Notes under the pieces: model-generated
Databases searched by the model: none
Told to the model about the DNA's origin: nothing
What the model saw: only the letters and a program-made list of their open reading frames with translations
Position numbers and translations under genes: made by a program
In this document: one piece after another, positions 1 to 6,842 of the stretch
How the letters are laid out: each line of letters starts with the position of its first letter
Position numbering within the stretch: position 1 is the stretch's first letter
Assembly (NCBI GenBank): GCA_002500665.1
Contig: DLRY01000029.1
Span: 1 to 16,778 of the forward strand
DNA length: 16,778 nt
Source of the DNA: Opitutia bacterium UBA7876
Lineage (GTDB): Bacteria; Verrucomicrobiota; Verrucomicrobiia; Opitutales; Seribacteraceae
Direction: 5' to 3'

Positions 1-1
1 T

Positions 2-112
2 CCCTTTATCGGCGGAATCTTCGGGTTGGTAAACGTGCTCTTCATCTTCGGGGCGGAGAGGCGGTGCCTGCACGACCGGTTGGCGGGCACCCGGGTGGTC
101 GACGTCTACTGA
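2..112 (+). CDS. RDD family membrane protein, C-terminal fragment
   Basis: An open frame enters from the left edge and stops at TGA 110-112, leaving 36 residues. A hydrophobic stretch (about residues 2-17, Gly/Phe/Leu-rich) is followed by a short polar tail containing LHDRLAGTRVVDV. That tail matches the typical end of RDD-domain proteins, where a last membrane helix precedes an 'R-x-x-H-D-x-L-A-G-T-x-V-V' signature. RDD proteins are small integral membrane proteins of mostly unknown transport-like role, some implicated in ion exchange. The start and the conserved Arg-Asp-Asp residues lie outside the window, so the call rests only on the C-terminal signature. The gene converges on the minus-strand small protein, with 26 bp between the stops. 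Confidence 0.7.
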   Translation, partial: PFIGGIFGLVNVLFIFGAERRCLHDRLAGTRVVDVY

Positions 113-138
113 CCTCCCCAAGGCAACGCTTCCGAAGG

Positions 139-330
139 TCAGACCTCCTGCGGGCAAAGCTCCGCTCCCTTGATGAGGCGGCAAAACTCCTTCTTCGATA
201 CTTTGCGGACGGGTTCCTCCGGGGCGTGGAGGGTAAAGGACAACTTGTAGGCGATGGTCAGGCGGGACCATTGCGTGATGCGATAGTACTTGTCTTCCTT
301 TTTCCAGACCTGGCCCTGCTTGAGCTTCAT
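139..330 (-). CDS. small conserved hypothetical protein (63 aa)
   Basis: This is a 63-residue, charged and aromatic-rich protein with no signal peptide or membrane segment. It starts MKLKQGQVWKKEDKYYRIT and ends with KKEFCRLIKGAEL. The pattern 'K-G-Q-V-W ... Y-R-I-T ... Y-K ... K-K-E-F-C-R-L-I-K-G-A-E-L' resembles short uncharacterised proteins I associate with Verrucomicrobia genomes, probably a small beta-rich fold. No function is known to me. The start is the ATG at 328-330, preceded only by a weak GTGAG; the stop is TGA at 139-141. It lies between convergent RDD and minus-strand esterase genes and could be the last gene of the same minus-strand unit, since the gap to the esterase stop is 52 bp. 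The natural-looking composition argues for a real gene. Confidence 0.65.
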   Translation of the reverse strand: MKLKQGQVWKKEDKYYRITQWSRLTIAYKLSFTLHAPEEPVRKVSKKEFCRLIKGAELCPQEV

Positions 331-352
331 GACTCACGAGCATAGCACCCGC

Positions 353-368
353 AAGCGAACAAGCGAAC
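353..368. repeat. tandem 8-bp direct repeat
   Basis: Two perfect adjacent copies of AAGCGAAC lie in the 52-bp gap between the esterase stop and the small hypothetical gene. A third partial copy follows only as GA. No dyad symmetry or T-run accompanies it, so it is not an obvious terminator. It may be a slippage product with no function. Confidence 0.5.
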
Positions 369-382
369 GAAATCCCACCTAT

Positions 383-1654
383 TCAGGGATTCGGATTCAG
401 CCCAAAGCGCTCTCTCATCCAGGCAAAGGCAAGCGAGTGGAATTCCTTTTCAACGTAATGCTTTGCATGGGGGTAAACGATGAATTCCTTTTTTCCTTTC
501 AGACGATTGTAGACCGCAAAGTTGGTAACCGGGGGACAGATTGCATCCTGCAAGCCCACTCCCATGAAGACCGGACACTCGATCCAAGGGGCCATGTTCA
601 TGGTGTCGAAGTAACTGAGGGTCCTGAGGGTACTCTCCCAGGTCCGTGAATCCTTCTCGTCGATCCAGCGGTCCATCTCGGGCCAGCGGGACGTCTTGAA
701 GTAGAGCTCCCAGTTGGTCAGGAACGGAATGTGGGGAATGCAAAGGGCGATCCGCTTGTCCAAGGCGGCGGTGGAAAAGCTCAAGCCTCCACCCTGGCTT
801 CCTCCCTTCACCGCAATCCGCTTGGGATCGACCTCCTTGCGCCAATGCAAAAAGTCCACCGCGCGCACGCAGTCCAGGTAGGCGCCCCGGTAATAGTACC
901 CCGCCTTGTCGTCCAGCCCGCGGATCCAGTAATTGCCGGGCTTTCCCTTGACGTCCTCCTGGCTGTTCCCGTGGCCACGGGGGTTGAAGGAAAGGACGGC
1001 CAAATCCTTGAAACGGTTGAGTGGCTTCATATTGGCCCCGTAACCAGGGACGCGGATAAGAACAGGGTAAGGCCCCTTGCCCTTGGGGACTTCGTACCAC
1101 CCACCCACCCGAACGTTTCCATGGCTGCGCATGCGTATCTCGTAGACGTTTCTTTCGTCCCGGCTAAGCCCGGGCTGAAGAATGAGCCTGAACTGCGGAT
1201 CGACTTGGGCGAGCTCCGCAAGGGACCCGTTCCAGAATTCCCGAAAATCCACCTGCCCGGTCAAGGGAGGCAAGATCTTCTCCGGGGCATACCCCACCTG
1301 GACGGTCCGGCTGACCCGGCCGCCCTCCCACGAGCAACTGAGCTTACCCTTGTAGAAACCCGGGCCGGGGATTTTCACGGAATACCCCGAAGTCTTTTTC
1401 CCACCTCCGGGAATCTTCAGCCGGGAAGGCTTGGAACGGGCAACCGGTTCTCCCTGATCGGTCGTTATCTCCCATTCCAGCTCGACCCCGACCGGGTCCT
1501 TCAGGCGGCTGTCGAGGGAAAAGCCAAAATGAACCTCCCGGTCCTTGTGGAAGATACCATTGGCCGATTTTTCGAAGACCGGCTCGAGCAGGACTTTCTG
1601 GGCCCCGTTTGCCGAAAAGGCAAGGATCGGGAGGAGCCAGGTAAGGAGCCTCAC
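383..1654 (-). CDS. secreted acetylxylan esterase / CE7-like acetyl-esterase
   Basis: This is a predicted exported alpha/beta-hydrolase (423 aa) that would remove acetyl groups from polysaccharide or oligosaccharide substrates. Residues 1-18 form a signal peptide (MRLLTWLLPILAFSANG). Residues about 20-125 look like a beta-sandwich N-terminal domain, and the AXE1/cephalosporin-C-deacetylase-type domain follows from about 130 to 415. The nucleophile elbow is GGSQGGG (284-290, Ser286), the acid is probably Asp370 in GLQDAICPP, and the base is probably His399 in YPHAKHY. The RGHG motif at 226-229 is also typical of CE7 enzymes. Standard CE7 enzymes are about 320 aa, and the extra length is the N-terminal domain. 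The start is GTG, the only sensible choice before the signal peptide. It lies 4 nt after the sulfatase-DUF1080 stop, which implies translational coupling in one operon. The exact substrate is unknown. Confidence 0.85.
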   Translation of the reverse strand: MRLLTWLLPILAFSANGAQKVLLEPVFEKSANGIFHKDREVHFGFSLDSRLKDPVGVELEWEITTDQGEPVARSKPSRLKIPGGGKKTSGYSVKIPGPGFYKGKLSCSWEGGRVSRTVQVGYAPEKILPPLTGQVDFREFWNGSLAELAQVDPQFRLILQPGLSRDERNVYEIRMRSHGNVRVGGWYEVPKGKGPYPVLIRVPGYGANMKPLNRFKDLAVLSFNPRGHGNSQEDVKGKPGNYWIRGLDDKAGYYYRGAYLDCVRAVDFLHWRKEVDPKRIAVKGGSQGGGLSFSTAALDKRIALCIPHIPFLTNWELYFKTSRWPEMDRWIDEKDSRTWESTLRTLSYFDTMNMAPWIECPVFMGVGLQDAICPPVTNFAVYNRLKGKKEFIVYPHAKHYVEKEFHSLAFAWMRERFGLNPNP

Positions 1655-1658
1655 CGTT

Positions 1659-3842
1659 TCAGCGCTCCCCGTAGACCGGGGGCTTCCACCCTTTCGGAAG
1701 CTTGCCCCTGGGAGGAGCCCCGAGCGCGTCTGCAGGAATGGGGCGATCCTTCAGCTTGAGAATAGGCAGGTCGTCGGGCAGGTGCTTGATCAGCATGTCC
1801 TTGAACTCGATCGTCATGGGCGGACCCTTGTGCAGTTGTAGGGCAAGCACACCGTCGAGGGCCCTCCCCTTCTCGTCGAGGTCAAGGAGGTCGCCGGTGG
1901 GATGCCCGTTGATCCAGTGGCGAAGGCGGTTGCCCTCGACCAGGATACGGTACTCGTGCCATTCGCCCGGAGCGAAATCCTTGACCTCCAATTTGCCCAC
2001 CACCCATTGGTCGCCCTTTGGATCGATGGTTACCTTGTCATGAGCCCGGGCAAGAATGCCACGGCCCTTTTCCTCGTAGACCATGCCGTTGAATTGGGAT
2101 TTGCCGGCCACCACGTCGCACTGGTAACCGGTGATCACGTCGAGCCCCAGCTCGGGAGCATGAACGCTGCGGTATTGGATGCCGCTGTTGCCACCGGCGG
2201 AGATACGCGCCTTCACCCGCAGATCGAAGTTGCGCACGGTAGCCACCTTCCATGTAATGAAATGATTCATTTTGAGCGAACCATCCGATTTCCCCATGAG
2301 GACGCCATTCTTATGGGACCAAAGTTTTGGGTCGCCCGACCAAGCCCGCATGCCGCCCGCGAGAAGATTGGAGAAGCCGTTGGCTCCGGGGCGGTTGGCC
2401 ACGGTGGCGGCGGCTTTCGGATAGGCGGGGGTGGACACGCCCAAGGCGCCTTTCTTGGGGGAAAGCGGACCGCCCAGCTCCTTGACCCGACGGTCGGTCG
2501 CCTTGCGCATTTTGAGGAGAGTCTTCTCGTGCTTTGGATCCTTGGCCAGGTTGACCAGCTCGTCGGGATCCTTCCTCAGGTCGTGAAGAAACTCGTAGTT
2601 GCCCTCGTCGACGTAACGGACGTATTTGAAACGGTCGTTGCGCAGGCCCTCGAAGGGAGGGATGCGGTGGCGAACCGCGAAGTGCTCGTGAAAGGTATGG
2701 GTGCGCCAGTCCTCGGCCTTGCCGGTGGAGACAAGGGGCTTGAAGCTCCGCCCCTGGTAGCTCTCGGGAATGGGAAGGCCCGCCCAGTCGATGAAGGTGG
2801 AAGGCAAGTCGAGGTTGAGGACGGACTGCTCGAGCACTTGCCCGCGGACCGACTTCGGAGCCCGGGGATCGTAGACCACCATGGGGACGCGCAGGGACTC
2901 CTCGTAGTGGGACCATTTGCCCGCAAAGCCACGGTTGCCCAGGTGGTAACCGTTGTCGGCTGAGTAGACGATGATGGTATCGTCGGCCAAGCCCTGTTCC
3001 TCGAGGATCTTGAGGAAGCGTCCGATGGCGTTGTCGATGCCGGTAACCATGCGCAGGTAGGCCCGCATGTTGATACGATACTTGCGGTCGGAATTCCAGC
3101 GCCAGAAAAAGCGCTCGCGGTTAATGGTGGTCTTGAGAAAATCGGGCTGGCTTTCGAAGATCTTCGGATCGTTCAAGCGGGGGGGAGCCATCTCGTCTTC
3201 CGCGTATAGTCCGTTGGCCGAGAAGGGCCAGGGGAAATGCCCGATCCCGGGCCTGCGGTCGCCGTCCTCGGCGTGACAGGCGTTGAACCACATATTGAGG
3301 GCGAAGGGCTTGTCCTTGGGCTGGCTCTTGATGAACTCGATTCCCTTGTCCACGATCAGGTCGGTCTCGTGACGAAGGGAGCCGTCGGGTTGTTTCTTGT
3401 AGAACGGGTTGCGCCCGATCGGGTTGTAGACCTCGAAGTAGTCGCTTGCCTTGAAGCCCCTCGGCATCTTGGCGTGCCACTTGCCGGCGAACCCTGTCCG
3501 GTAGCCCGCCTTGCGCAGGATTCCCGGGTAGAGATGCTTGATCGACTCGGGGGTGGCAAGATCGTGTTGCCCGGGAGTACCAAAGCTTCGGCCGGTGAGC
3601 CCCGTCAGGATGGTGGTCCGACTGACCCAGCAGATGGACTGGCTCACGAAGGAATTGGCGAAGCGCGTTCCCTCGGCGGCCAAGCGGTCTATGACGGGGG
3701 TCTTGGCAAGCGGATGCCCATAACAAGCGAGGGCGCCCGAGGTCTGGTCGTCGGTAAAGAAAAAGACGATATTGGGACGCTTGGCGTCCAGCGCGGTAAG
3801 AAAGCCGAGGAGGCCGGCGAAGAAGAGGAGCTTGGGTTTCAT
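1659..3842 (-). CDS. secreted sulfatase fused to a C-terminal DUF1080 (3-keto-disaccharide hydrolase-like) domain
   Basis: This is a 727-residue exported type I sulfatase with an added carbohydrate-active domain. A signal peptide (about 1-20, MKPKLLFFAGLLGFLTALDA) leads into the sulfatase domain (22 to about 450). Metal ligands are Asp31/Asp32 in TDDQ and Asp296/Asn297 in SADNG. GKWH (120-123) supplies the usual Lys and His, and Lys309 lies in FAGKW. The formylglycine site is C71-W-V-S-R75 followed by TTILTG, lacking the canonical proline. A linker (about 450-490) joins a DUF1080/PF06439-type concanavalin-like domain (about 490-690) with NSGIQYR, GYQCDV and FAPGEWHEYRI. DUF1080 members include 3-keto-glycoside hydrolases. 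The ATG at 3842 was chosen because it begins the signal peptide and leaves a 19-nt gap; a longer TTG start at 3881 would overlap the upstream sulfatase. The substrate is unknown. Confidence 0.9.
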   Translation of the reverse strand: MKPKLLFFAGLLGFLTALDAKRPNIVFFFTDDQTSGALACYGHPLAKTPVIDRLAAEGTRFANSFVSQSICWVSRTTILTGLTGRSFGTPGQHDLATPESIKHLYPGILRKAGYRTGFAGKWHAKMPRGFKASDYFEVYNPIGRNPFYKKQPDGSLRHETDLIVDKGIEFIKSQPKDKPFALNMWFNACHAEDGDRRPGIGHFPWPFSANGLYAEDEMAPPRLNDPKIFESQPDFLKTTINRERFFWRWNSDRKYRINMRAYLRMVTGIDNAIGRFLKILEEQGLADDTIIVYSADNGYHLGNRGFAGKWSHYEESLRVPMVVYDPRAPKSVRGQVLEQSVLNLDLPSTFIDWAGLPIPESYQGRSFKPLVSTGKAEDWRTHTFHEHFAVRHRIPPFEGLRNDRFKYVRYVDEGNYEFLHDLRKDPDELVNLAKDPKHEKTLLKMRKATDRRVKELGGPLSPKKGALGVSTPAYPKAAATVANRPGANGFSNLLAGGMRAWSGDPKLWSHKNGVLMGKSDGSLKMNHFITWKVATVRNFDLRVKARISAGGNSGIQYRSVHAPELGLDVITGYQCDVVAGKSQFNGMVYEEKGRGILARAHDKVTIDPKGDQWVVGKLEVKDFAPGEWHEYRILVEGNRLRHWINGHPTGDLLDLDEKGRALDGVLALQLHKGPPMTIEFKDMLIKHLPDDLPILKLKDRPIPADALGAPPRGKLPKGWKPPVYGER
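1665..1670 (-). promoter_or_regulatory. ribosome binding site supporting the GTG start of the esterase
   Basis: On the minus strand GGGGAG lies 10 nt before the GTG at 1652-1654, inside the end of the upstream sulfatase-DUF1080 gene. It is one of the few purine-rich Shine-Dalgarno-like sites in the window, and it supports the GTG start with its signal peptide. Confidence 0.45.
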
Positions 3843-3861
3843 GTAGGAAAGGGAAGATGAA

Positions 3862-5214
3862 TTACTTGGCGGAAGAGGCAAGGTCGTCCTGGTATTTTTT
3901 GGCCAACTCCTGGAGGCGCTTGAGCTCGGCGGGGTGATCCTTGGCCCAGTTGAGCTTCTCTCCGGGATCCTTGGAAAGGTTGACGAGAAAGTGTTTCTTA
4001 TCCTCCTTGGTCATTTCGGGAATACCTTTCGGACGGACGTTCTCCCGGGCCTTGGCGTACAGTTTCCACTCGCCCTCCCGCACGACCCATTGGTTGTTCC
4101 GGTTGCCCAGTTGCCAATAGTACTTTTGGTGAGGGGTGGAGGCCTTTGGATCCTTGACCACCTTGGCGATCGATTGGCCATCCAGGTGATGCCCTTTTGG
4201 GATCTTTGCCCCCGTCCACTCGGCCAAGGTCGGGAACCAGTCTGTGCCCGTAACGAACTGGTCGCGCACCTCGCCCTTCGGGATGCCCTTGGGCCAGGAA
4301 ACTACGCTCGGCACCTTGATTCCGCCCTCGAAAAGGTTGCCCTTGTGCCCGCGGTAGGGCCCGGCGCTCCCTCCCCCGCCAAAGGTGCGCTCCTCCACGG
4401 AATGTCCGTGGTCGGACTGGAAAATGAAAATGGTGTCCTCGCGAAGGCCTTCCTTATCCAGGTGCTTGATCACCCGCCCGACCAGTTCGTCCGTGGTCGA
4501 CATGAAAGCCGCGTACTTGTCGCGGGGGTGCGGGAGGTTCTTGTATTTGATTCGCCACTTGTCGGTCGCCTGGAGCGGATAGTGAGGCCAATTGATGGCC
4601 CAGTAGACGAAGAAAGGCTTGGTCTTGTTCCTCGAGATGAAGCCCTTGCACTCGTCCACCATCATGTCCCCGAAGTACTCCCCGTCCCGCCAGATCTCCT
4701 TGCCCTGCTTCCAGAGGTCGTGCCGGTTGGGTCCGACCCAGTAGAAAAAATGGGAATAGTTGTCGATGCATCCGCCCATATGGCCGAAGGAATAGTCGAA
4801 CCCCTGACCGTTGGGCATGGTCTCGGGGGTATAGCCCAAGTGCCACTTCCCTATGTGCCCAGTGGCATAGCCGTTGGACTTCATGAGCTCGGCGATGGTC
4901 GTTTCCGAGGCCGGCATGCCGGGCGCTCCCTTGGAGGAGGAGACGTTCCCCGGAACCCCCGCCCGGGCGGGGATGCGACCGGTCAGCAAACCGGCCCGGG
5001 AGGCCGAGCAAATGGCGGAGGGCGAATACATGTTCGTAAAGCGGATGCCCGTCTCGGCCAGGTGGTCGATCGACGGGGTGTGCAGATCCTTGGAACCGTA
5101 GCAGCGGGCGTCGACGCTGCCCTGGTCGTCGGTGTAGACCAGAATGACGTTGGGCTTGGCCGCGAGCAGGACGAGGGGCAGACAGAACGGGATGAGGAAC
5201 TTAGGGTAAGTCAT
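3862..5214 (-). CDS. secreted type I sulfatase (arylsulfatase A-like)
   Basis: This 450-residue exported sulfatase would hydrolyse sulfate esters of a carbohydrate in the periplasm or outside the cell. Residues 1-19 form a signal peptide (MTYPKFLIPFCLPLVLLAA), followed directly by PNVILVYTDDQG with Asp29/Asp30 as metal ligands. The active site is C69-S-A-S-R73 then AGLLTGR, where Cys69 would become formylglycine. HIGKWHLG (120-127) supplies Lys123 and His125, SDHG (267-270) supplies Asp268/His269, and Lys291 follows in RGHKGN. Later residues (SKDPGEKLNWAKDHP) give the usual C-terminal subdomain. Length is normal for a single-domain sulfatase. The start ATG 5212-5214 has no Shine-Dalgarno sequence. 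It is followed after 19 nt by the sulfatase-DUF1080 gene, so the two are probably co-transcribed. The layout resembles arylsulfatase A and N-acetylgalactosamine-6-sulfatase relatives, but the specificity cannot be read from sequence. Confidence 0.92.
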   Translation of the reverse strand: MTYPKFLIPFCLPLVLLAAKPNVILVYTDDQGSVDARCYGSKDLHTPSIDHLAETGIRFTNMYSPSAICSASRAGLLTGRIPARAGVPGNVSSSKGAPGMPASETTIAELMKSNGYATGHIGKWHLGYTPETMPNGQGFDYSFGHMGGCIDNYSHFFYWVGPNRHDLWKQGKEIWRDGEYFGDMMVDECKGFISRNKTKPFFVYWAINWPHYPLQATDKWRIKYKNLPHPRDKYAAFMSTTDELVGRVIKHLDKEGLREDTIFIFQSDHGHSVEERTFGGGGSAGPYRGHKGNLFEGGIKVPSVVSWPKGIPKGEVRDQFVTGTDWFPTLAEWTGAKIPKGHHLDGQSIAKVVKDPKASTPHQKYYWQLGNRNNQWVVREGEWKLYAKARENVRPKGIPEMTKEDKKHFLVNLSKDPGEKLNWAKDHPAELKRLQELAKKYQDDLASSAK

Positions 5215-5277
5215 GGGCGAAAGTTAAAGGTGGCCGGTTCGGTCGGGCAACGGAAAAGGGGAACGGCAGGGAGGATT

Positions 5278-6063
5278 TCAGGCGGGGTTTTCGAAGATCC
5301 TCTCGAGGGCGCGGTGGAGGACCGGGTGGGCTTCCTTGATCTCTTCGGGTTTCTCAAGGAAATACTCCGCAGCCACCGCGAGAAACTCCTCATTCCCCAT
5401 TGCGGCATAGGGGTTGAGGTCGGATTGCCCGTCCTTGATTTCCCCGATCTTGCGCTTGATCAGCTTGAGCCAGGGAAGAACGTACTGGCGGCGCATGAGC
5501 AACTTGGGGATACCGTCCACCCGGCCATCCATCTTGTCGATCAAATGAACGAACTCGTGGATGGCGGTGTTGTCCCCATCCCCCTCCTGCTCGAACCCGC
5601 GGTGAAGGGCATCCCGGCAAAGAAACATCTTTCCCTCGGCTTCCCCTTCCCCGAGCAAGCCGACGATGCGGCCTTCCTGGTCGTGACCGGCAAGAAGGCG
5701 GTCGAAGGAGGGGCCGAAGACCACGATCTCGTCCAGTCCGCGGTAACGCCAGTGGTCGAGACGGAAGACGGGAATGATGGCGCTGGCTCCCACGAGCGCG
5801 ACGTCGACCTCGTTGATCCGGGTGCCGGAGGCGGAAATTCTGGGACCCTGCAGAAAGCGCAAAACGCGGGAGACGAACCGGCGTTTCTGGTTTGCCGGCA
5901 GAGCCTGATAGAAAGGAACCTTGCGGGAGAAGATCTTCCGCAACCGGGAGGAAAAGGAAACCGATACCGGGGGCCACCGGCGAAGGCGGCGGCGGCGGGC
6001 GAGAATCGACCAGACCGGAAAGGCCAGGACGAAAAGGGAGATCAGGACAACTTCCAGGATCAT
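5278..6063 (-). CDS. mtfA: MtfA-type zinc-dependent peptidase (M90)
   Basis: This 261-residue protein has one N-terminal membrane segment (about 1-21) followed by a basic ARRRRLRR stretch. The peptidase domain contains the zinc motif HEFVH (169-173) and downstream LNPYAAMGNEEFLAVAAEYFLEKP, where conserved glutamates of the MtfA family occur and the third ligand is expected. In E. coli MtfA acts on the Mlc repressor and so influences the glucose phosphotransferase system; the membrane segment here makes an envelope-associated role possible. The ATG at 6061-6063 begins the membrane helix and has GGAAG about 12 nt upstream. An alternative start at 6135 would add 24 residues of unlike composition. 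Its stop is 63 bp before the sulfatase start on the same strand, so it may head that operon. It diverges from lemA. The family call is firm, while the biological role here is unknown. Confidence 0.85.
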   Translation of the reverse strand: MILEVVLISLFVLAFPVWSILARRRRLRRWPPVSVSFSSRLRKIFSRKVPFYQALPANQKRRFVSRVLRFLQGPRISASGTRINEVDVALVGASAIIPVFRLDHWRYRGLDEIVVFGPSFDRLLAGHDQEGRIVGLLGEGEAEGKMFLCRDALHRGFEQEGDGDNTAIHEFVHLIDKMDGRVDGIPKLLMRRQYVLPWLKLIKRKIGEIKDGQSDLNPYAAMGNEEFLAVAAEYFLEKPEEIKEAHPVLHRALERIFENPA

Positions 6064-6215
6064 TGCGACGGGACTTCCATGGATGGGAAAGCTAGGGAAA
6101 GATGGGATTCTTTCAAAACAAAAGTCGGCAATCACCTGTTGACGATCCTTTTGCCATCCTGCAGTTTATTTTCTGGTTTTACCTTCCTCTCAAATTCTCA
6201 AAACAGAAAAAAATC
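6064..6215. promoter_or_regulatory. divergent intergenic region between mtfA and lemA
   Basis: These 152 bp separate two divergently transcribed genes and are clearly more AT-rich than the flanking coding DNA, as expected for promoters of both units. On the plus strand TTGACG (6139-6144) could be a -35 element, and a T-rich stretch TTTATTTT (6165-6172) follows at roughly 20-bp spacing, longer than ideal. No convincing operator palindrome was seen. The position is well supported, but the exact promoter elements are a guess. Confidence 0.4.
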
Positions 6216-6815
6216 ATGACTACCATCATCATACTTTGCGTGTTCGGCGGGATCGCCCTCATCTTCTTCTTTTTCATGATCGGGATATACAACCGTCTCG
6301 TTACCCTCAAGAACCGCTTCCAGAACGCCTTCTCCCAGATCGAGGTCCAGTTGCAACGCAGGTACGACCTCATCCCCAACCTGATCGAGACGGTCAAGGG
6401 CTACATGAAGCACGAGAAGGAAACCCTCGACGCAGTCATCCAGGCCCGTAACTCCGCCATGGGAAGCCTCCAGAGTTGCTCCGCGAACCCCGGGGACGCC
6501 GGCGCCATCGCCGGCCTCGCCAGCGCCGAGGGGATGCTGGGCGGCGCCTTGGGCAGGCTCTTCGCCCTCTCCGAGGCCTACCCCGACCTAAAGGCAAACG
6601 AGAATATGTCCAACCTGCAGGAGGAGCTGTCCAGCACTGAGAACAAGGTGTCTTTCTCGAGGCAGGCCTTCAATGATGCGGTCACCGCCTACAACACCTA
6701 CAAGCAGACTTTCCCCCCCGTCTTCTTCGCGGGTATGTTCGGCCATGGCCAGGACGCCACCCTGCTCGAGTTCGAGAGCCAAAAGATCAAGGAAGCCCCC
6801 AAGGTACAGTTCTAG
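6216..6815 (+). CDS. lemA: LemA family protein
   Basis: This 199-residue protein has an N-terminal membrane segment (about 3-25, MTTIIILCVFGGIALIFFFF) and a helical domain that matches LemA. It shows IYNRLVTLKNRFQNAFSQIE, VQLQRRYDLIPNLIETVKGY and HEKETLDAVIQARN (about 24-80), the hallmark YN-LV-L-N, QL-RR-DLIPNL-ETVKGY and A-R positions. LemA proteins are membrane-anchored with an outward-facing helical bundle. They are repeatedly found beside M48/HtpX-like proteases, as here, where the protease starts 27 bp downstream. A joint role in membrane-protein quality control is inferred from that pairing. The start ATG 6216 was chosen because it gives the normal family length and places the hydrophobic segment at the N-terminus; the frame stays open upstream to 6102. 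No Shine-Dalgarno site is visible (only an A-run). Confidence 0.93.
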   Translation: MTTIIILCVFGGIALIFFFFMIGIYNRLVTLKNRFQNAFSQIEVQLQRRYDLIPNLIETVKGYMKHEKETLDAVIQARNSAMGSLQSCSANPGDAGAIAGLASAEGMLGGALGRLFALSEAYPDLKANENMSNLQEELSSTENKVSFSRQAFNDAVTAYNTYKQTFPPVFFAGMFGHGQDATLLEFESQKIKEAPKVQF

Positions 6816-6842
6816 GCCGCAAACCGAGCGGGCCTCATCCCG

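Noticed and set aside
111..140. Possible bidirectional terminator between the RDD gene and the small hypothetical gene
   Set aside because: Only five terminal base pairs (GACCT with AGGTC) match, the inner part is mismatched, and no T-run follows.
731..2963. Long plus-strand open frames opposite the esterase and the sulfatase-DUF1080 gene
   Set aside because: They are antisense to genes with signal peptides and complete catalytic motifs, and their composition is that of shadow frames.
6102..6215. 38-codon N-terminal extension of lemA
   Set aside because: It lies in the AT-rich divergent region and would bury the family's N-terminal membrane segment; ATG 6216 gives normal length.
3934..6219. 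A 761-codon plus-strand open frame across the sulfatase, intergenic gap and mtfA
   Set aside because: It is antisense to two well-supported genes, has Val/Gly/Leu/Asp-biased composition typical of a shadow frame in GC-rich DNA, and shows no domain pattern.
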